64,000 bases of DNA from Variovorax paradoxus (GCF_029919115.1 NZ_CP123990.1:5358501-5422500), one strand, 5' to 3'. Positions 27,512-36,503 are shown, counted from the stretch's first letter. Program-made: numbers and translations. Notes: a model not told the origin generated them from the letters alone.

Positions 27512-28435
27512 ATGCGTGAGACCGGCCGTTTCGCGCCCTCGCCCACCGGCCCGCTGCATGCCGGCTCGCTGGTTGCCGCACTCGCAAGCTGGCTCGACGT
27601 GCGCGCCCGCGGCCCCAACGCGCGCTGGCTGGTTCGCATCGAAGACGCGGACACCGAGCGTTGCCTGCCCGGCATGGGCGAGCACATCCTCCGGCAACTG
27701 GCCGACTGCAGCCTGCTGCCGGACGAAGCGCCGGTCTGGCAGACGCAGCGCACCGCGCACTACGAAGCGGCGCTTGCGAAGCTGCAGGCCCTCGACCTCG
27801 CCTACCCCTGCGGCTGTTCGCGCAAGGACATCGACGAGGCGCTGGTCCGGCTCGGCCGGCCGCACACGCGACATGGAGAGCGGGTCTATCCCGGTACCTG
27901 CCGCAATGGTCTGCACGGCAAGCCCGCGCGCGCGTGGCGCTTTGCCACCGAGAAGTTCGAAGCCATGCAACCGCCGCTTTCGTCGGGCGAGCTCTGCTGG
28001 ACCGACCGCCGCCTCGGCCACCAGTGCCAGCACGTCAGCCGCGAGGTCGGCGACTTCGTGCTGCGCCGCGCCGACGGGCCCTGGGCCTATCAACTCGCGG
28101 TGGTGGTCGACGACGCGGAACAAGGCGTGACCGACGTGGTGCGCGGCGAAGACCTGGCGGACAACACCGCGCGCCAGATCCTGCTGCAACGCGCGCTCGG
28201 CATGCCCACGCCAGGTTACCTGCATACCCCCTTGGTGCGCGGCGCCGACGGCGACAAGCTCTCCAAGCAGAACGGCGCCACCCCCATCGATACCGCCACG
28301 CCCGAGGCCGCGCTGGCGTCGCTCGAGGCCGCCGCGCGCGTGCTCGGCCTTGGCACCGCGCGGGGCGGCTCGTGCGCCGCGGCACTAGCCGGCTGGGTGC
28401 CCGAATGGCGCGGTCTCTACAATTCGCGCCCGTAA
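27512..28435 (+). CDS. gluQ: Glutamyl-Q tRNA(Asp) synthetase
   Basis: Paralogue of the glutamyl-tRNA synthetase catalytic core without the anticodon-binding domain. It attaches glutamate to queuosine at position 34 of tRNA(Asp). It is 307 residues. The HIGH-type motif is '[14 protein letters not shown]', the zinc site is 'CGCS' near residue 98 with a later Cys, and the KMSKS-type motif is 'KLSKQNG'. The stop TAA overlaps the trmB ATG by one base (TAATG). Confidence 0.96.
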   Translation: MRETGRFAPSPTGPLHAGSLVAALASWLDVRARGPNARWLVRIEDADTERCLPGMGEHILRQLADCSLLPDEAPVWQTQRTAHYEAALAKLQALDLAYPCGCSRKDIDEALVRLGRPHTRHGERVYPGTCRNGLHGKPARAWRFATEKFEAMQPPLSSGELCWTDRRLGHQCQHVSREVGDFVLRRADGPWAYQLAVVVDDAEQGVTDVVRGEDLADNTARQILLQRALGMPTPGYLHTPLVRGADGDKLSKQNGATPIDTATPEAALASLEAAARVLGLGTARGGSCAAALAGWVPEWRGLYNSRP

Positions 28436-29172
28436 TGACCTTTCCCGACACCGTGCCCAACGATTCCCCGCCGAGCGACGACGCGGCCGACAAACCGCAT
28501 CCGCTGCACCGCCGCCTCAAGAGCTTTGTGAAGCGCGCCGGCCGCACCACCGAAGGCCAGGCACGCGCCTTTGCCGAGCTGGGCCCGCTGTTCCTCTTGC
28601 CCTACAAGCCCGAGCCGCTCGACCTGACCGCAGCCTTCGGCGGCCGTGCCGCGCCTACGGTGCTCGAAATCGGCTTCGGCATGGGCGAAGCCACCGCGCA
28701 CATCGCCACGGTAATGCCCGAGACCAACTTTCTGTGCTGCGAAGTGCACGAGCCGGGCGTAGGCGCGCTGCTCAAGCGCATCGGCGAGCAATCGATCGGC
28801 AACATACGCATTTGCGCGCACGATGCGGTCGACGTGCTCGACCACATGCTGCAGCCCGATTCACTGGCCGGCGTGCATGTTTTCTTTCCCGACCCGTGGC
28901 ACAAGAAGCGCCACAACAAGCGCCGGCTCATCCAGCCGGAGTTCGTGAAAAAGCTTGCCGAGCACCTGCGCCCGGGCGGCTACATCCACTGCGCCACCGA
29001 CTGGCAGCCCTATGCCGAGCAAATGCTCGAAGTGCTCTCCGCGGAACCGTTGCTGCGCAACACGGCCGAAGCCTATGCGCCCAAGCCGGAGTACCGGCCG
29101 CTGACCAAGTTCGAGAACCGCGGTCTCAAGCTGGGCCACGGGGTCTGGGACCTGGTCTTCCGGCGCGCCTGA
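28435..29172 (+). CDS. trmB: tRNA (guanine-N7)-methyltransferase TrmB
   Basis: SAM-dependent enzyme that makes m7G46 in tRNA, 245 residues. The SAM motif is '[16 protein letters not shown]' and the signature is '[17 protein letters not shown]'. An N-terminal extension of about 30 residues is variable. The ATG at 28435 overlaps the gluQ stop. A TACAAT hexamer at 28418-28423 lies 11 bases before the start codon and resembles the one in front of trhO, so trmB may also have its own promoter with a short leader. Confidence 0.96.
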   Translation: MTFPDTVPNDSPPSDDAADKPHPLHRRLKSFVKRAGRTTEGQARAFAELGPLFLLPYKPEPLDLTAAFGGRAAPTVLEIGFGMGEATAHIATVMPETNFLCCEVHEPGVGALLKRIGEQSIGNIRICAHDAVDVLDHMLQPDSLAGVHVFFPDPWHKKRHNKRRLIQPEFVKKLAEHLRPGGYIHCATDWQPYAEQMLEVLSAEPLLRNTAEAYAPKPEYRPLTKFENRGLKLGHGVWDLVFRRA

Positions 29173-29204
29173 GCGCCGGCTGCTGCCGAGGCGGCCTCCC
29201 TTCG

Positions 29205-30650
29205 TCAGTGCTTGCGGTCCAGCGCGTCTCGCAGCCGCGTTGCAAGCTGCTGCGCATGCGCAGCGGAGCCGACATTGGTAAAGCCGATCAGCAGCCCCTT
29301 GTCCTTGAACCTTGCGGTGCCCCGTGCTGAAAGCGGCTGGCAGTTCAGCCCTGCAAGCTGCGCACGGCGGGCCAGTTCTTCATCGCTTGCGCGACGCGTG
29401 TCGAAGCGCGCAATCAGGTGCATGCCGCCACTCTGCAAATCGATGCGCACAGCCTCGCCGAAGGCCTTTGCCAGCGCCGCCGCAAGCATCTCGCGGCGCC
29501 GGGCATAGAGCAGCCGCATCTTCTTCAGGTGGCGGGAGAAGTGGCCTTCACGCATGAAGTCGGCCACCACGGCCTGCGTGATCTGCGGGCAGCCGTTCGA
29601 CCATGCCTGCACTGCCCCGCCAAAACCTTCGCGCAATGACTCGGGCACCACCACATAGCCGAGCGCCAAACCCGGATACAGCACTTTCGAGAAGCTGCCT
29701 GCGTACAGCACGCGGTCCTGGCCGTCGAGGCTCTTGAGCGCGGGCAGGGGCGGACCCGCATAGCGGTATTCGCCGTCGTAGTCGTCTTCCACGATCCAGG
29801 CCTTTGCCTGCGAGGCCCAGGCCAGCAACTGCAACCGGCGCGCGAGCGACATCGACACACCCAGCGGCGCCTGGTGAGACGGCGTGACCACCGCCATCCT
29901 CGCCTTGGCGGCCTTTCGCATGCCCAACGCAACGGCCATGCCTTCATCGTCGACCGGCACTGGCACCGCACGGTGGCCGGCGCTGCGCAGCACCTCCAGC
30001 GTGGGTGGAAAGCCTGGGTCTTCGACCCACACGCAGTCGCCACTGGAAAGCAGCGTGCGCGAAATGAGCGCGAGCGATGCTCGGTACCCGCCGGTCACAA
30101 AGACTTGCGACGGATGGCACGAGATACCACGCGACACCTGCAGATATGCGGCAATGGCGGCGCGCAGCGGCGGATGGCCCGAGGGATTGCCATAGAACAT
30201 GTCGGCCGCGGTGGTTGCCCTCACGCGGCGCGAAGCCAGCCGCGCCCAGAGCTTGCGCGGAAAGGCGTCGAGGGCTGGAATACCCAACTGCAACGGAGGC
30301 GGGGGTACGGGCTCCGCAAGCATCGGTTCGACGGCTTTCACCTCCGTTGGCCCGGGCCCGCGCCGCGCCGGCGGCCGCAACGGAAGCGACGGCGAAACCA
30401 CCGTCCCCGCCTGACCTCGCGCAGAAAAATAGCCTTCGCCCGCGAGCAGGTTGTAGGCCGTCTCGACCGTGCCTCGCGCCACCCCCAGTTCACTGGCCAG
30501 GTTGCGCGCTGACGCCACCCGATCGCCCGGGCCAAGCACGCCCTGCTCTATGGCTGTTCTGAAGCGCTCGTAGATCTGCCGGTGCAAAGGCACGGCCGTT
30601 GTACGGTCGATCTCGAGGAGCGCATCGGAGGGTTCTTTCCTTTTAATCAT
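29205..30650 (-). CDS. MocR/PdxR-family regulator (GntR HTH fused to aminotransferase fold)
   Basis: 481 residues. The N-terminal GntR-type winged helix (about residues 15-85, 'QIYERFRTAIEQGVLGPGDRV') is joined by a linker to a fold-type I aminotransferase domain. PLP-binding positions are 'EDDYDGEYRYAG' and the lysine in 'YAGSFSKVLYPGL'. PdxR members control pyridoxal phosphate synthesis; other MocR proteins control GABA, taurine or transport genes. It diverges from an epimerase gene with 89 bases between, which is the likely target. Target and effector cannot be named from sequence alone. Confidence 0.9.
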   Translation of the reverse strand: MIKRKEPSDALLEIDRTTAVPLHRQIYERFRTAIEQGVLGPGDRVASARNLASELGVARGTVETAYNLLAGEGYFSARGQAGTVVSPSLPLRPPARRGPGPTEVKAVEPMLAEPVPPPPLQLGIPALDAFPRKLWARLASRRVRATTAADMFYGNPSGHPPLRAAIAAYLQVSRGISCHPSQVFVTGGYRASLALISRTLLSSGDCVWVEDPGFPPTLEVLRSAGHRAVPVPVDDEGMAVALGMRKAAKARMAVVTPSHQAPLGVSMSLARRLQLLAWASQAKAWIVEDDYDGEYRYAGPPLPALKSLDGQDRVLYAGSFSKVLYPGLALGYVVVPESLREGFGGAVQAWSNGCPQITQAVVADFMREGHFSRHLKKMRLLYARRREMLAAALAKAFGEAVRIDLQSGGMHLIARFDTRRASDEELARRAQLAGLNCQPLSARGTARFKDKGLLIGFTNVGSAAHAQQLATRLRDALDRKH

Positions 30651-30739
30651 GGCCTATTGATTTTGACGGATCTTGGCTCTTTGGCATGGGGCATCGAAAA
30701 CCTAAGCTCGACCATCGATCAGCCAGACAAGGACATGCA

Positions 30740-31489
30740 ATGAGCGAAAACATATTTGTGGCAGGCGCGGCCGGTGCGATTGGCAGTGCGCTTGTTCCGC
30801 TGTTGATCGAGGCGGGCTACACGGTGCACGGCACCACGCGGCGCCCAGAGCGCGCGCGTGCGCTTGAAGCGCGCGGCGTGGTTCCGGTCGTTGTCGACGT
30901 GTTCGACGCAGAGGCGCTGCAGGCGGCCATGGTTGGCATCAAGCCGGCGATCGTGATCCACCAGCTCACCGACCTGCCGCCTGATCTCGATCCCAGGAAG
31001 ATGGCCGATGCCGCCTACCGCAACGCGCGCGTTCGCACCGAAGGCACGCGCAACCTGGTGGCTGCGGCACAAGCGGCCGGCAGCCGCCTGCTGGTAGCGC
31101 AGAGCATTGCCTGGGTCTATGCACCGGGGCCCTTGCCCCATGTAGAGGAACACCCGCTCGACCTTCAGGCCGAAGGCAGCCGCCGCGTCAGCGTGGAAGG
31201 CGTGGCGGCACTGGAGCGCAGCGTGTTGGGCGCCAAGGGCATCACGGGCACCGTGTTGCGCTACGGGCAGTTCTACGGCCCCGGCACCTCGAACGCCGAA
31301 CCCAAGGGCGCGTGCCCAGTGCATGTGGAGGCTGCGGCACGGGCAACAGTGCTCGCGCTGCGGAATGCGCGGTCCGGCATCTTCAACATTGCCGAAGACA
31401 ACCCTGAGGTCAGCAGCGAGAAGGCGAAGCGCGCACTCGGCTGGCATCCATCGATGCGGCTGCGCGAGCGGCAGGGAGTCGCATCGTGA
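30740..31489 (+). CDS. NAD-dependent epimerase/dehydratase family protein (extended SDR)
   Basis: 249 residues. The Rossmann motif is 'VAGAAGAIGSALVPLL', followed by 'GTTRRPERARAL', which suggests NADP preference. 'VAQSIAWVYAPG' corresponds to the active-site Ser/Thr strand. The usual YxxxK pair is not evident where expected ('VSVEGVAALERSV'), so the protein may be an atypical SDR. The ATG at 30740 gives MSENIFVAGAAG. Probably controlled by the divergent MocR regulator. Its stop overlaps the GTG of the cupin gene. Confidence 0.82.
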   Translation: MSENIFVAGAAGAIGSALVPLLIEAGYTVHGTTRRPERARALEARGVVPVVVDVFDAEALQAAMVGIKPAIVIHQLTDLPPDLDPRKMADAAYRNARVRTEGTRNLVAAAQAAGSRLLVAQSIAWVYAPGPLPHVEEHPLDLQAEGSRRVSVEGVAALERSVLGAKGITGTVLRYGQFYGPGTSNAEPKGACPVHVEAAARATVLALRNARSGIFNIAEDNPEVSSEKAKRALGWHPSMRLRERQGVAS

Positions 31490-32037
31490 AGGCGGACTGG
31501 CTTCATCGAGGCGCTCGCCTTCGGCTGGGCGCCGGTTCTGCGGCGCTTGCCATGGTGCTGGCGGCCGGCTGGGCGCTGGTGCCGCACAGCAACCGGCAGG
31601 ACGCCGCGCAATGGTTTGCCGATGTATGCAGCACCGTGGCAGCCGGGCCCATGTTTTCGTCAGCCCCGGCGCCCGCCGGCTCCGGCGCCGAAGCGAGGCC
31701 GGCTACCTCGGTCAAGATGCTCTCTTGCGAACCGCTGCCCAACGTGCCGGGCAAGTCGGTGACCACGGTTCTGGTCGACTTTCCGCCGCTGGCCTATTCC
31801 CCCGCCCACCGGCACCCGGGCTCGGTGACCGCCATCATTCTCGAAGGCACCGTCCGATCGCAGCTCGCGGGCGGCCCGGTAGGCACCTTCAAGAGCGGCG
31901 AGACCTTCTTCGAGCCGCCGCGCACGCTGCACCTCTTTGCGGAGAACCCCGATCCGGTGCACCCCGCAAAGCTGGTCGCGGTGTTTGTTGCCGACGAGAA
32001 CTGCGGACCGCTGCTGTTGCCGCCTGACGCCGACTGA
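31486..32037 (+). CDS. Membrane-anchored or secreted cupin domain protein
   Basis: 183 residues. The N-terminal 33 residues contain a hydrophobic segment (LGAGSAALAMVLAAGWAL), either a signal or an anchor. A single cupin domain follows, with metal-ligand pattern 'HRHPGSVTAIILEG' and 'GETFFEPPRTLHLF'. It begins with GTG in a GTGA overlap with the upstream epimerase, so the pair is translationally coupled. Related small cupins are annotated only as cupin; a detoxification or isomerase role is possible but unproven. Confidence 0.8.
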   Translation: MKADWLHRGARLRLGAGSAALAMVLAAGWALVPHSNRQDAAQWFADVCSTVAAGPMFSSAPAPAGSGAEARPATSVKMLSCEPLPNVPGKSVTTVLVDFPPLAYSPAHRHPGSVTAIILEGTVRSQLAGGPVGTFKSGETFFEPPRTLHLFAENPDPVHPAKLVAVFVADENCGPLLLPPDAD

Positions 32038-32140
32038 GGCCGCTGGGGAGCCCCCCTTTGGGCACCGTTACACCTCGGCAGCTTCCCCGCGGGCACCGAA
32101 ATTGCTACACTTTTTTACTAATTTAGACAAAGGGTGGCAA

Positions 32141-33298
32141 ATGGACAGCTCTCGCAGGCAAGTACTGAAAACGTCCGGCGCACTGCTGCTGGGCGGAGGC
32201 CTTTCTCTTCCGGCGCTCTCGCAAACCGCCAAGGCGGCAGCGGGCGCCCGCGTGGTGCTGCTGGGGCAATCGGTGCCCTTGACCGGTGCCGCCGGCGAGA
32301 TCGGGCTGGCCTTTGCGGCCGGCAGCCGGCTGGCCGTGGGCGACTTCAACGAACGCAATGCCGCCAGCGGCATCCAGCTCAAGCTGCTGCAGCTGGATGA
32401 CGGCTACGACGCCACCCGCGCCGCCGCCAACGCACGCACCCTGCTGGGTACGGACAAGGCCGACTTGCTGTTCGGTTTTGTCGGTACTGCAAGCAGCGAT
32501 GCCGGCGCGAGCGTTGCCGCGCAGCAGGGCAACCTGTTGTTCGCGCCCTTCGCCGCTTCGGATTCGCTGCGCGAGGCGAGCCACCCGAACGTGTTTCATG
32601 TGCGTCCCGGCATGATCGACGAGGCCCTGAAGATCGTGCGCCAGTGCGCGACCGTGGGGCAGACGCGCATTGCCCTGGTGGGCGACGACGATGCCATGGG
32701 CCGCGCCGGCCTGGCAGCCGTGCAGCAGGCCATTGCCGAACTCAAGCTCCCTGCCCTGGTGGCCACGGCAATGGTTCCTTCGGGCGGCGACAAGCTCGAT
32801 GCGGCCCTGAAGACGGTGCAGCAGCAAACGCCCCAGGCCATCGTGCTGGTTTCGCTCTCGGGCACCACGGCCAACGCGATCCGCAAGCTGCGCAAGAGCG
32901 GCTACACAGGCAGCTTCATGGCCTTTTCCATCGTGGGTATCGACCCGCTCTACGCCGAGCTCGGCAAGGACATCGGCGGGATCGTCATTTCGCAGGTGGT
33001 GCCCTCGCCGCGGCCTTCGGCCATTCCCATCGTGAAGGAATACCGCGCAGCGGTCGACAACTCCGACCAGACGCCTTCCTACGAAGGCCTGGAGGGTTTC
33101 ATTGCCGCCAAGGTGGTCGGCGAAGCGGTGCGGCGGGCAGGCCGCGGCTTCACCACCGCAAGCCTGCAGCGCGTGATGACAACGATGACGGATTACGACG
33201 TGGGCGGCTTCCGCATCAACCTGCGGCCCGGCCTGCGCGATCCGTCGCGCAACATCGACCTGATCAGCATCTCGGCGGACGGCCGCGTCTTGCGCTGA
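32141..33298 (+). CDS. ABC transporter substrate-binding protein, branched-chain amino acid (LivJ) type
   Basis: 385 residues. The N-terminus carries a twin-arginine signal (SRRQVLK then a hydrophobic stretch to 'SLPALSQTAKA'), so export may be by Tat. The periplasmic-binding fold type I follows, with 'VVLLGQSVPLTGAAGEIG', 'RTLLGTDKADLLFGFVG' and 'PSYEGLEGFIAAKVV'. No permease or ATPase gene is adjacent, so it is an orphan binding protein that may serve a transporter elsewhere or act in sensing. Start ATG at 32141 has AGGGTGG upstream. Confidence 0.88.
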   Translation: MDSSRRQVLKTSGALLLGGGLSLPALSQTAKAAAGARVVLLGQSVPLTGAAGEIGLAFAAGSRLAVGDFNERNAASGIQLKLLQLDDGYDATRAAANARTLLGTDKADLLFGFVGTASSDAGASVAAQQGNLLFAPFAASDSLREASHPNVFHVRPGMIDEALKIVRQCATVGQTRIALVGDDDAMGRAGLAAVQQAIAELKLPALVATAMVPSGGDKLDAALKTVQQQTPQAIVLVSLSGTTANAIRKLRKSGYTGSFMAFSIVGIDPLYAELGKDIGGIVISQVVPSPRPSAIPIVKEYRAAVDNSDQTPSYEGLEGFIAAKVVGEAVRRAGRGFTTASLQRVMTTMTDYDVGGFRINLRPGLRDPSRNIDLISISADGRVLR

Positions 33299-33328
33299 AT
33301 ACGCTGAACACGCGCCGAATGCGCCGGG

Positions 33329-34048
33329 CTACCCGCTGCGCACCAGCGCCTGCAGCGCGTCGACCGACAGAAGCTCGATGCGTCCATAGCTCAGTGAAAT
33401 CAGCCCGTCGCGCGCCAGCGCGTTGAGTTCCTTCGAGAGCGTCTGGCGCGTAACGCCAAGCATCATGGCCAGCGCCTCCTGAGGCAGCATCAGCGTGCGG
33501 CGCAGCTGCACCGATTGCGTGGCGTCGCCGCGCGCCAGCACCAGCAGGCGGTGCGCCACGCGCGCACGCAGGCTGCGCAGCGTGGCATCTTCTGTCAGCC
33601 CGTAGAGCATGCGCACCCTTGCAGCCAGCATGAGTGCAATGGCGTTGGCAAACACCACGTCGCGCATCTGCTGTGCAAAAGCTTCAGGGGGCACCACCAG
33701 CAGATCGAGCGCCTCCAGGGCGGTGGCGTCGTGCGTGCGCGGCGAGCCGTCGAGCAGCGTGATCTCACCGAACCAGTTGCCGGGCTCCAGCACCGCGAGA
33801 ATAGCTTCGCGCCCGTCCTGCCGCAGCGACGAGATCTTGATGGTGCCGGCCACCAGCCCATAGAAGCCGCCGCCCGCCGCGTGCACGGGGTCGCCTTGGC
33901 GAAACACCATGGCACCGCGCCGCAGATGAAGCAGTTCGGCCGCACCCAGCAAGGCATCGCGCTGCGCCCGCGGCATGCTCGTGAACCACGGGTTGCGCTC
34001 CATCGCAGCCAGGTGCGAGGCGGAAAGGCGCGGCTTGGTGGCGGACAT
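33329..34048 (-). CDS. Crp/Fnr-family transcriptional regulator
   Basis: 239 residues. The cyclic-nucleotide-binding-like domain covers about residues 18-130 ('GDPVHAAGGGFYGLVAGTIKISS', 'GNWFGEITLLDG'), and the C-terminal Crp-type HTH is 'LPQEALAMMLGVTRQTLSKELNAL' (in two parts). It lacks the N-terminal Cys cluster of FNR. It diverges from the HD-domain/aldolase genes, and a 16-bp palindrome of Crp/Fnr style lies between the two starts, so it probably controls both directions. Effector unknown. Confidence 0.9.
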   Translation of the reverse strand: MSATKPRLSASHLAAMERNPWFTSMPRAQRDALLGAAELLHLRRGAMVFRQGDPVHAAGGGFYGLVAGTIKISSLRQDGREAILAVLEPGNWFGEITLLDGSPRTHDATALEALDLLVVPPEAFAQQMRDVVFANAIALMLAARVRMLYGLTEDATLRSLRARVAHRLLVLARGDATQSVQLRRTLMLPQEALAMMLGVTRQTLSKELNALARDGLISLSYGRIELLSVDALQALVRSG

Positions 34049-34073
34049 GCGGGGGTTTTCCAGACCCCTGCAT

Positions 34074-34089
34074 TGTCAAATTCTTGACA
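34074..34089. promoter_or_regulatory. Palindromic Crp/Fnr-type operator in divergent promoter
   Basis: TGTCAA-attc-TTGACA is a perfect 6+6 palindrome with a 4-base centre, the geometry of Crp/Fnr family sites. It lies 25 bases upstream of the crp/fnr-like gene and 58 upstream of the HD gene. On the minus strand, TTGACG (34100-34095) and GACAAT (18-base spacing) can be read as -35 and -10 boxes with the palindrome covering the -10, which would fit autorepression. Confidence 0.6.
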
Positions 34090-34147
34090 GTTGCACGTCA
34101 AGCGGGCGTCTACAGTGGCCCAGACCCCACATGAAGGAGACCACAAG

Positions 34148-34738
34148 ATGAGCGAACGGGCGAGTTTCACCAGCATGCAGCAGAGCACGCGCGAAGACTG
34201 GCAACTGATCGGCGGCGAATTCAGGCAATTTGCAGGCGGCCTTCCCGCCCGCGTGATCAGGCACCTGCAGATCCTCGAAGGCGACTACGGCGGCTTTCCG
34301 GTCGACCGCTACACCCATTCGCTGCAAACCGCGACCCGCGCACTGCGCGACGGCCGCGACGAGGAATACGTGGTGTGCGCGCTGCTGCACGACATCGGCG
34401 ACACGCTCGGCAGCTTCAATCACCCTGATATCGCGGCCGCAATCCTGAAGCCCTTCGTCAGCGAGGCCAACCACTGGATGGTGCAGCACCACGGCATCTT
34501 CCAGGGCCACTACTTCTTTCACCACATCGGGCTGGACCGCGACATGCGCGACAACTTCAAGAACCACCCGCACTACGAGCGCACGGCCGAGTTCTGCGCG
34601 CTGTACGACAACCCGGCGTTCGACCCCAAGGCCGAGACGCTGCCCATCGGCGAATTCGAACCCATGCTGCAACGCCTGATGGCGCAGCCCAAGCAGAGCA
34701 TCTACAAGGCCGCGATGCAAGAGCCGGCCGCCGCCTGA
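34148..34738 (+). CDS. HD-domain protein (possible MIOX/PhnZ-like oxygenase or phosphohydrolase)
   Basis: 196 residues with an HD-type metal pattern: H57, H81-D82 in 'LLHDIGD', H92, H114 and a later Asp. HD proteins are mostly phosphohydrolases, but the MIOX/PhnZ branch are mixed-valent diiron oxygenases of similar size and with similar spacing between metal ligands. The third helix reads HDIGD where many phosphohydrolases have HDIGH. The gene is 22 bases upstream of a class II aldolase, so the two probably act on the same compound. Reaction not known. Confidence 0.78.
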   Translation: MSERASFTSMQQSTREDWQLIGGEFRQFAGGLPARVIRHLQILEGDYGGFPVDRYTHSLQTATRALRDGRDEEYVVCALLHDIGDTLGSFNHPDIAAAILKPFVSEANHWMVQHHGIFQGHYFFHHIGLDRDMRDNFKNHPHYERTAEFCALYDNPAFDPKAETLPIGEFEPMLQRLMAQPKQSIYKAAMQEPAAA

Positions 34739-34760
34739 CATCCCACATAGGAACACCCCC

Positions 34761-35528
34761 ATGAACGCAAACTCCCAATCCGAAATCCAGAAGCTCGTGT
34801 CCGCCGAAGAGTGGCAGCTGCGCGTCGACCTTGCCGCGTGCTACCGCCTGGTGGCGCTCTACGGCTGGAGCGACCTGGTGTTCACGCACATCAGCGCGCG
34901 CATTCCGGGGCCCGAGCACCACTTCCTCATCAACCCCTACGGCCTGATGTTCGACGAGATCACCGCGTCCAGCCTGGTCAAGGTCGACCAGCAGTGCAAC
35001 AAGATCATCGAGTCGCCCTACCCCGTCAACCCGGCCGGCTTCGTGATCCACAGCGCCGTGCATGCCGCGCGCGAAGACATCCAGTGCGTGCTGCACACCC
35101 ACACCAAGGCCGGCATTGCCGTGAGCGCGCAGAAGAACGGCGTGCTGCCCATCAGCCAGCAATCGACCTTCGTGCTGGCCTCGCTGGCCTATCACGACTA
35201 CGAAGGCGTGGCCTTCCGCGATGACGAAAAGCCGCGCCTGCAGGCCGACATGGGCAACGCCAATTTCCTGATGCTGCGCAACCACGGCCTGCTCACTTGC
35301 GGCAAGACCATTGCAGACGCGTTCCTTTCGATGTACACCTTCGAGAACACCTGCCAGATCCAGATTGCAGCGCAGTCGGGCGGCGGCGAACTGACGCAGG
35401 TGAACCCGAAGATCGTCGAAGGCGTGGGCCAGGCGATGAAGGTGCAGACGGGCGGCCTGGGCGGGCAATTCGTCTGGCCGTCGCTCATTCGCAAGCTCGA
35501 CCGCATCGACGACAGCTACAAGCAATAA
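34761..35528 (+). CDS. Class II aldolase/adducin family protein
   Basis: 255 residues of the fuculose-phosphate aldolase/adducin head fold. The zinc ligands are in 'CVLHTHTKAGIAV' (two His) and 'LRNHGLLTCGKT' (one His), with the catalytic acid likely in the first half. Relatives include L-fuculose-phosphate aldolase, ribulose-phosphate epimerase and decarboxylating forms; the substrate cannot be inferred. Same operon as the HD gene upstream. A strong terminator hairpin follows 23 bases after the stop. Confidence 0.88.
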   Translation: MNANSQSEIQKLVSAEEWQLRVDLAACYRLVALYGWSDLVFTHISARIPGPEHHFLINPYGLMFDEITASSLVKVDQQCNKIIESPYPVNPAGFVIHSAVHAAREDIQCVLHTHTKAGIAVSAQKNGVLPISQQSTFVLASLAYHDYEGVAFRDDEKPRLQADMGNANFLMLRNHGLLTCGKTIADAFLSMYTFENTCQIQIAAQSGGGELTQVNPKIVEGVGQAMKVQTGGLGGQFVWPSLIRKLDRIDDSYKQ

Positions 35529-35551
35529 GACGCGCCGATTCCGGTTTGCAC

Positions 35552-35594
35552 GGCTGCCAGTGCCTGCGCGACAGGTGCCGGCAGCCATTTTTTT
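35552..35594 (+). terminator. Strong rho-independent terminator between aldolase and BASS gene
   Basis: Stem GGCTGCC (35552-35558) with GGCAGCC (35580-35586), an inner CCTG/CAGG helix, and seven T from 35588. It separates the HD-aldolase pair from the BASS-LysR-tcuAB set, yet the BASS start codon is only 30 bases further on, which leaves no room for an independent promoter. It may act as an attenuator. Confidence 0.8.
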
Positions 35595-35624
35595 AGAAGA
35601 ACCAGAAAGAGGAGACAACAAGGC

Positions 35625-36503
35625 ATGGACGCTACGCTCATCGTGACCCGGTTTCTGTTCGGCGCACTGGCGCTGGTGATGTTCGGGCTCGGGCTTTCGC
35701 TCTCGCTGGAAGACTTTCGGCGGCTTTTCAAGCACCCCAAGGCGGTGACCATTGCGCTCGCGCTGCAGGTTGTCGGCCTGCCGCTGGCCTGCTACGCCAT
35801 CATCGTCGGCTTCGGCCTGTCGCCGGTGTTCGCCATCGGGCTCATGCTGCTCGCGGCTTCGCCGGGCGGCATTTCGGCCAACCTGTTCTCGCACCTGTTC
35901 GGTGGCAACGTGGCCATGAACATCTCGCTCACGGCCGTGAACACGCTGCTGTCGATCGTCACGCTGCCGCTCATCGCCAACTGGGCCATCAATCATTTCG
36001 CGCAGGGCGGCCAGGTGGTGCCGCTGCAAACGCGCAAGCTGGTGGAGGTGATCGCCATCGTGCTGGTGCCGGTGGCCATCGGCATGTTCGTGGCCTCGCG
36101 CAAGCCCGGCTTCGCGGCGCGAATGGAAAAGCCCACCAAGATCTTCAGCGCGGTGGTGCTTGCGGTGGTCACGGTGCTGGCCATCGCCAACGAATGGAAG
36201 ACCATCACCGCAACCTTCGCGGAAATCGGCCTGCCGGTGCTGCTGTTCAATCTGCTGAGCCTGCTCGCGGGCTACTACCTGAGCCGCGCCGCGGGCCTGG
36301 ACAAGCCGCTGGCCACGGCCATCAGCTACGAGATCGGCATCCACAACTCCACTTTGGCCATCTTCATCGCGGTGAGCGTGCTGGGCAGCTTTCAGCTCGC
36401 GCTGCCGGCCGCGATCTATTCGGTGGTGATGTACATCACCGCCCCGCTGTTCGGCTGGTTGTTGCTGCGCAAGCCGCAACCGGAGGCCGTGCCTGCGCGA
36501 TGA
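35625..36503 (+). CDS. Bile acid:sodium symporter (BASS) family transporter
   Basis: 292 residues, about nine or ten membrane spans. Family blocks 'MFGLGLSLSLEDFRRL', 'LLAASPGGISANLFSHL' and 'YEIGIHNSTLAIFIAV' carry the sodium- and substrate-site residues of the ASBT fold. Bacterial BASS proteins move organic anions such as pantoate, pyruvate, taurocholate or 2-oxo acids. Here it precedes LysR-tcuA-tcuB, so it probably takes up the tricarballylate-like substrate in place of the TcuC permease of enterics. A GAGGAG-type site precedes the ATG. Confidence 0.9.
   Translation: MDATLIVTRFLFGALALVMFGLGLSLSLEDFRRLFKHPKAVTIALALQVVGLPLACYAIIVGFGLSPVFAIGLMLLAASPGGISANLFSHLFGGNVAMNISLTAVNTLLSIVTLPLIANWAINHFAQGGQVVPLQTRKLVEVIAIVLVPVAIGMFVASRKPGFAARMEKPTKIFSAVVLAVVTVLAIANEWKTITATFAEIGLPVLLFNLLSLLAGYYLSRAAGLDKPLATAISYEIGIHNSTLAIFIAVSVLGSFQLALPAAIYSVVMYITAPLFGWLLLRKPQPEAVPAR

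Noticed and set aside
30651..30739. Direct repeats TTGGC/TTGGC as MocR operator
   Set aside because: Only 5-base copies close together; too short to claim above chance.
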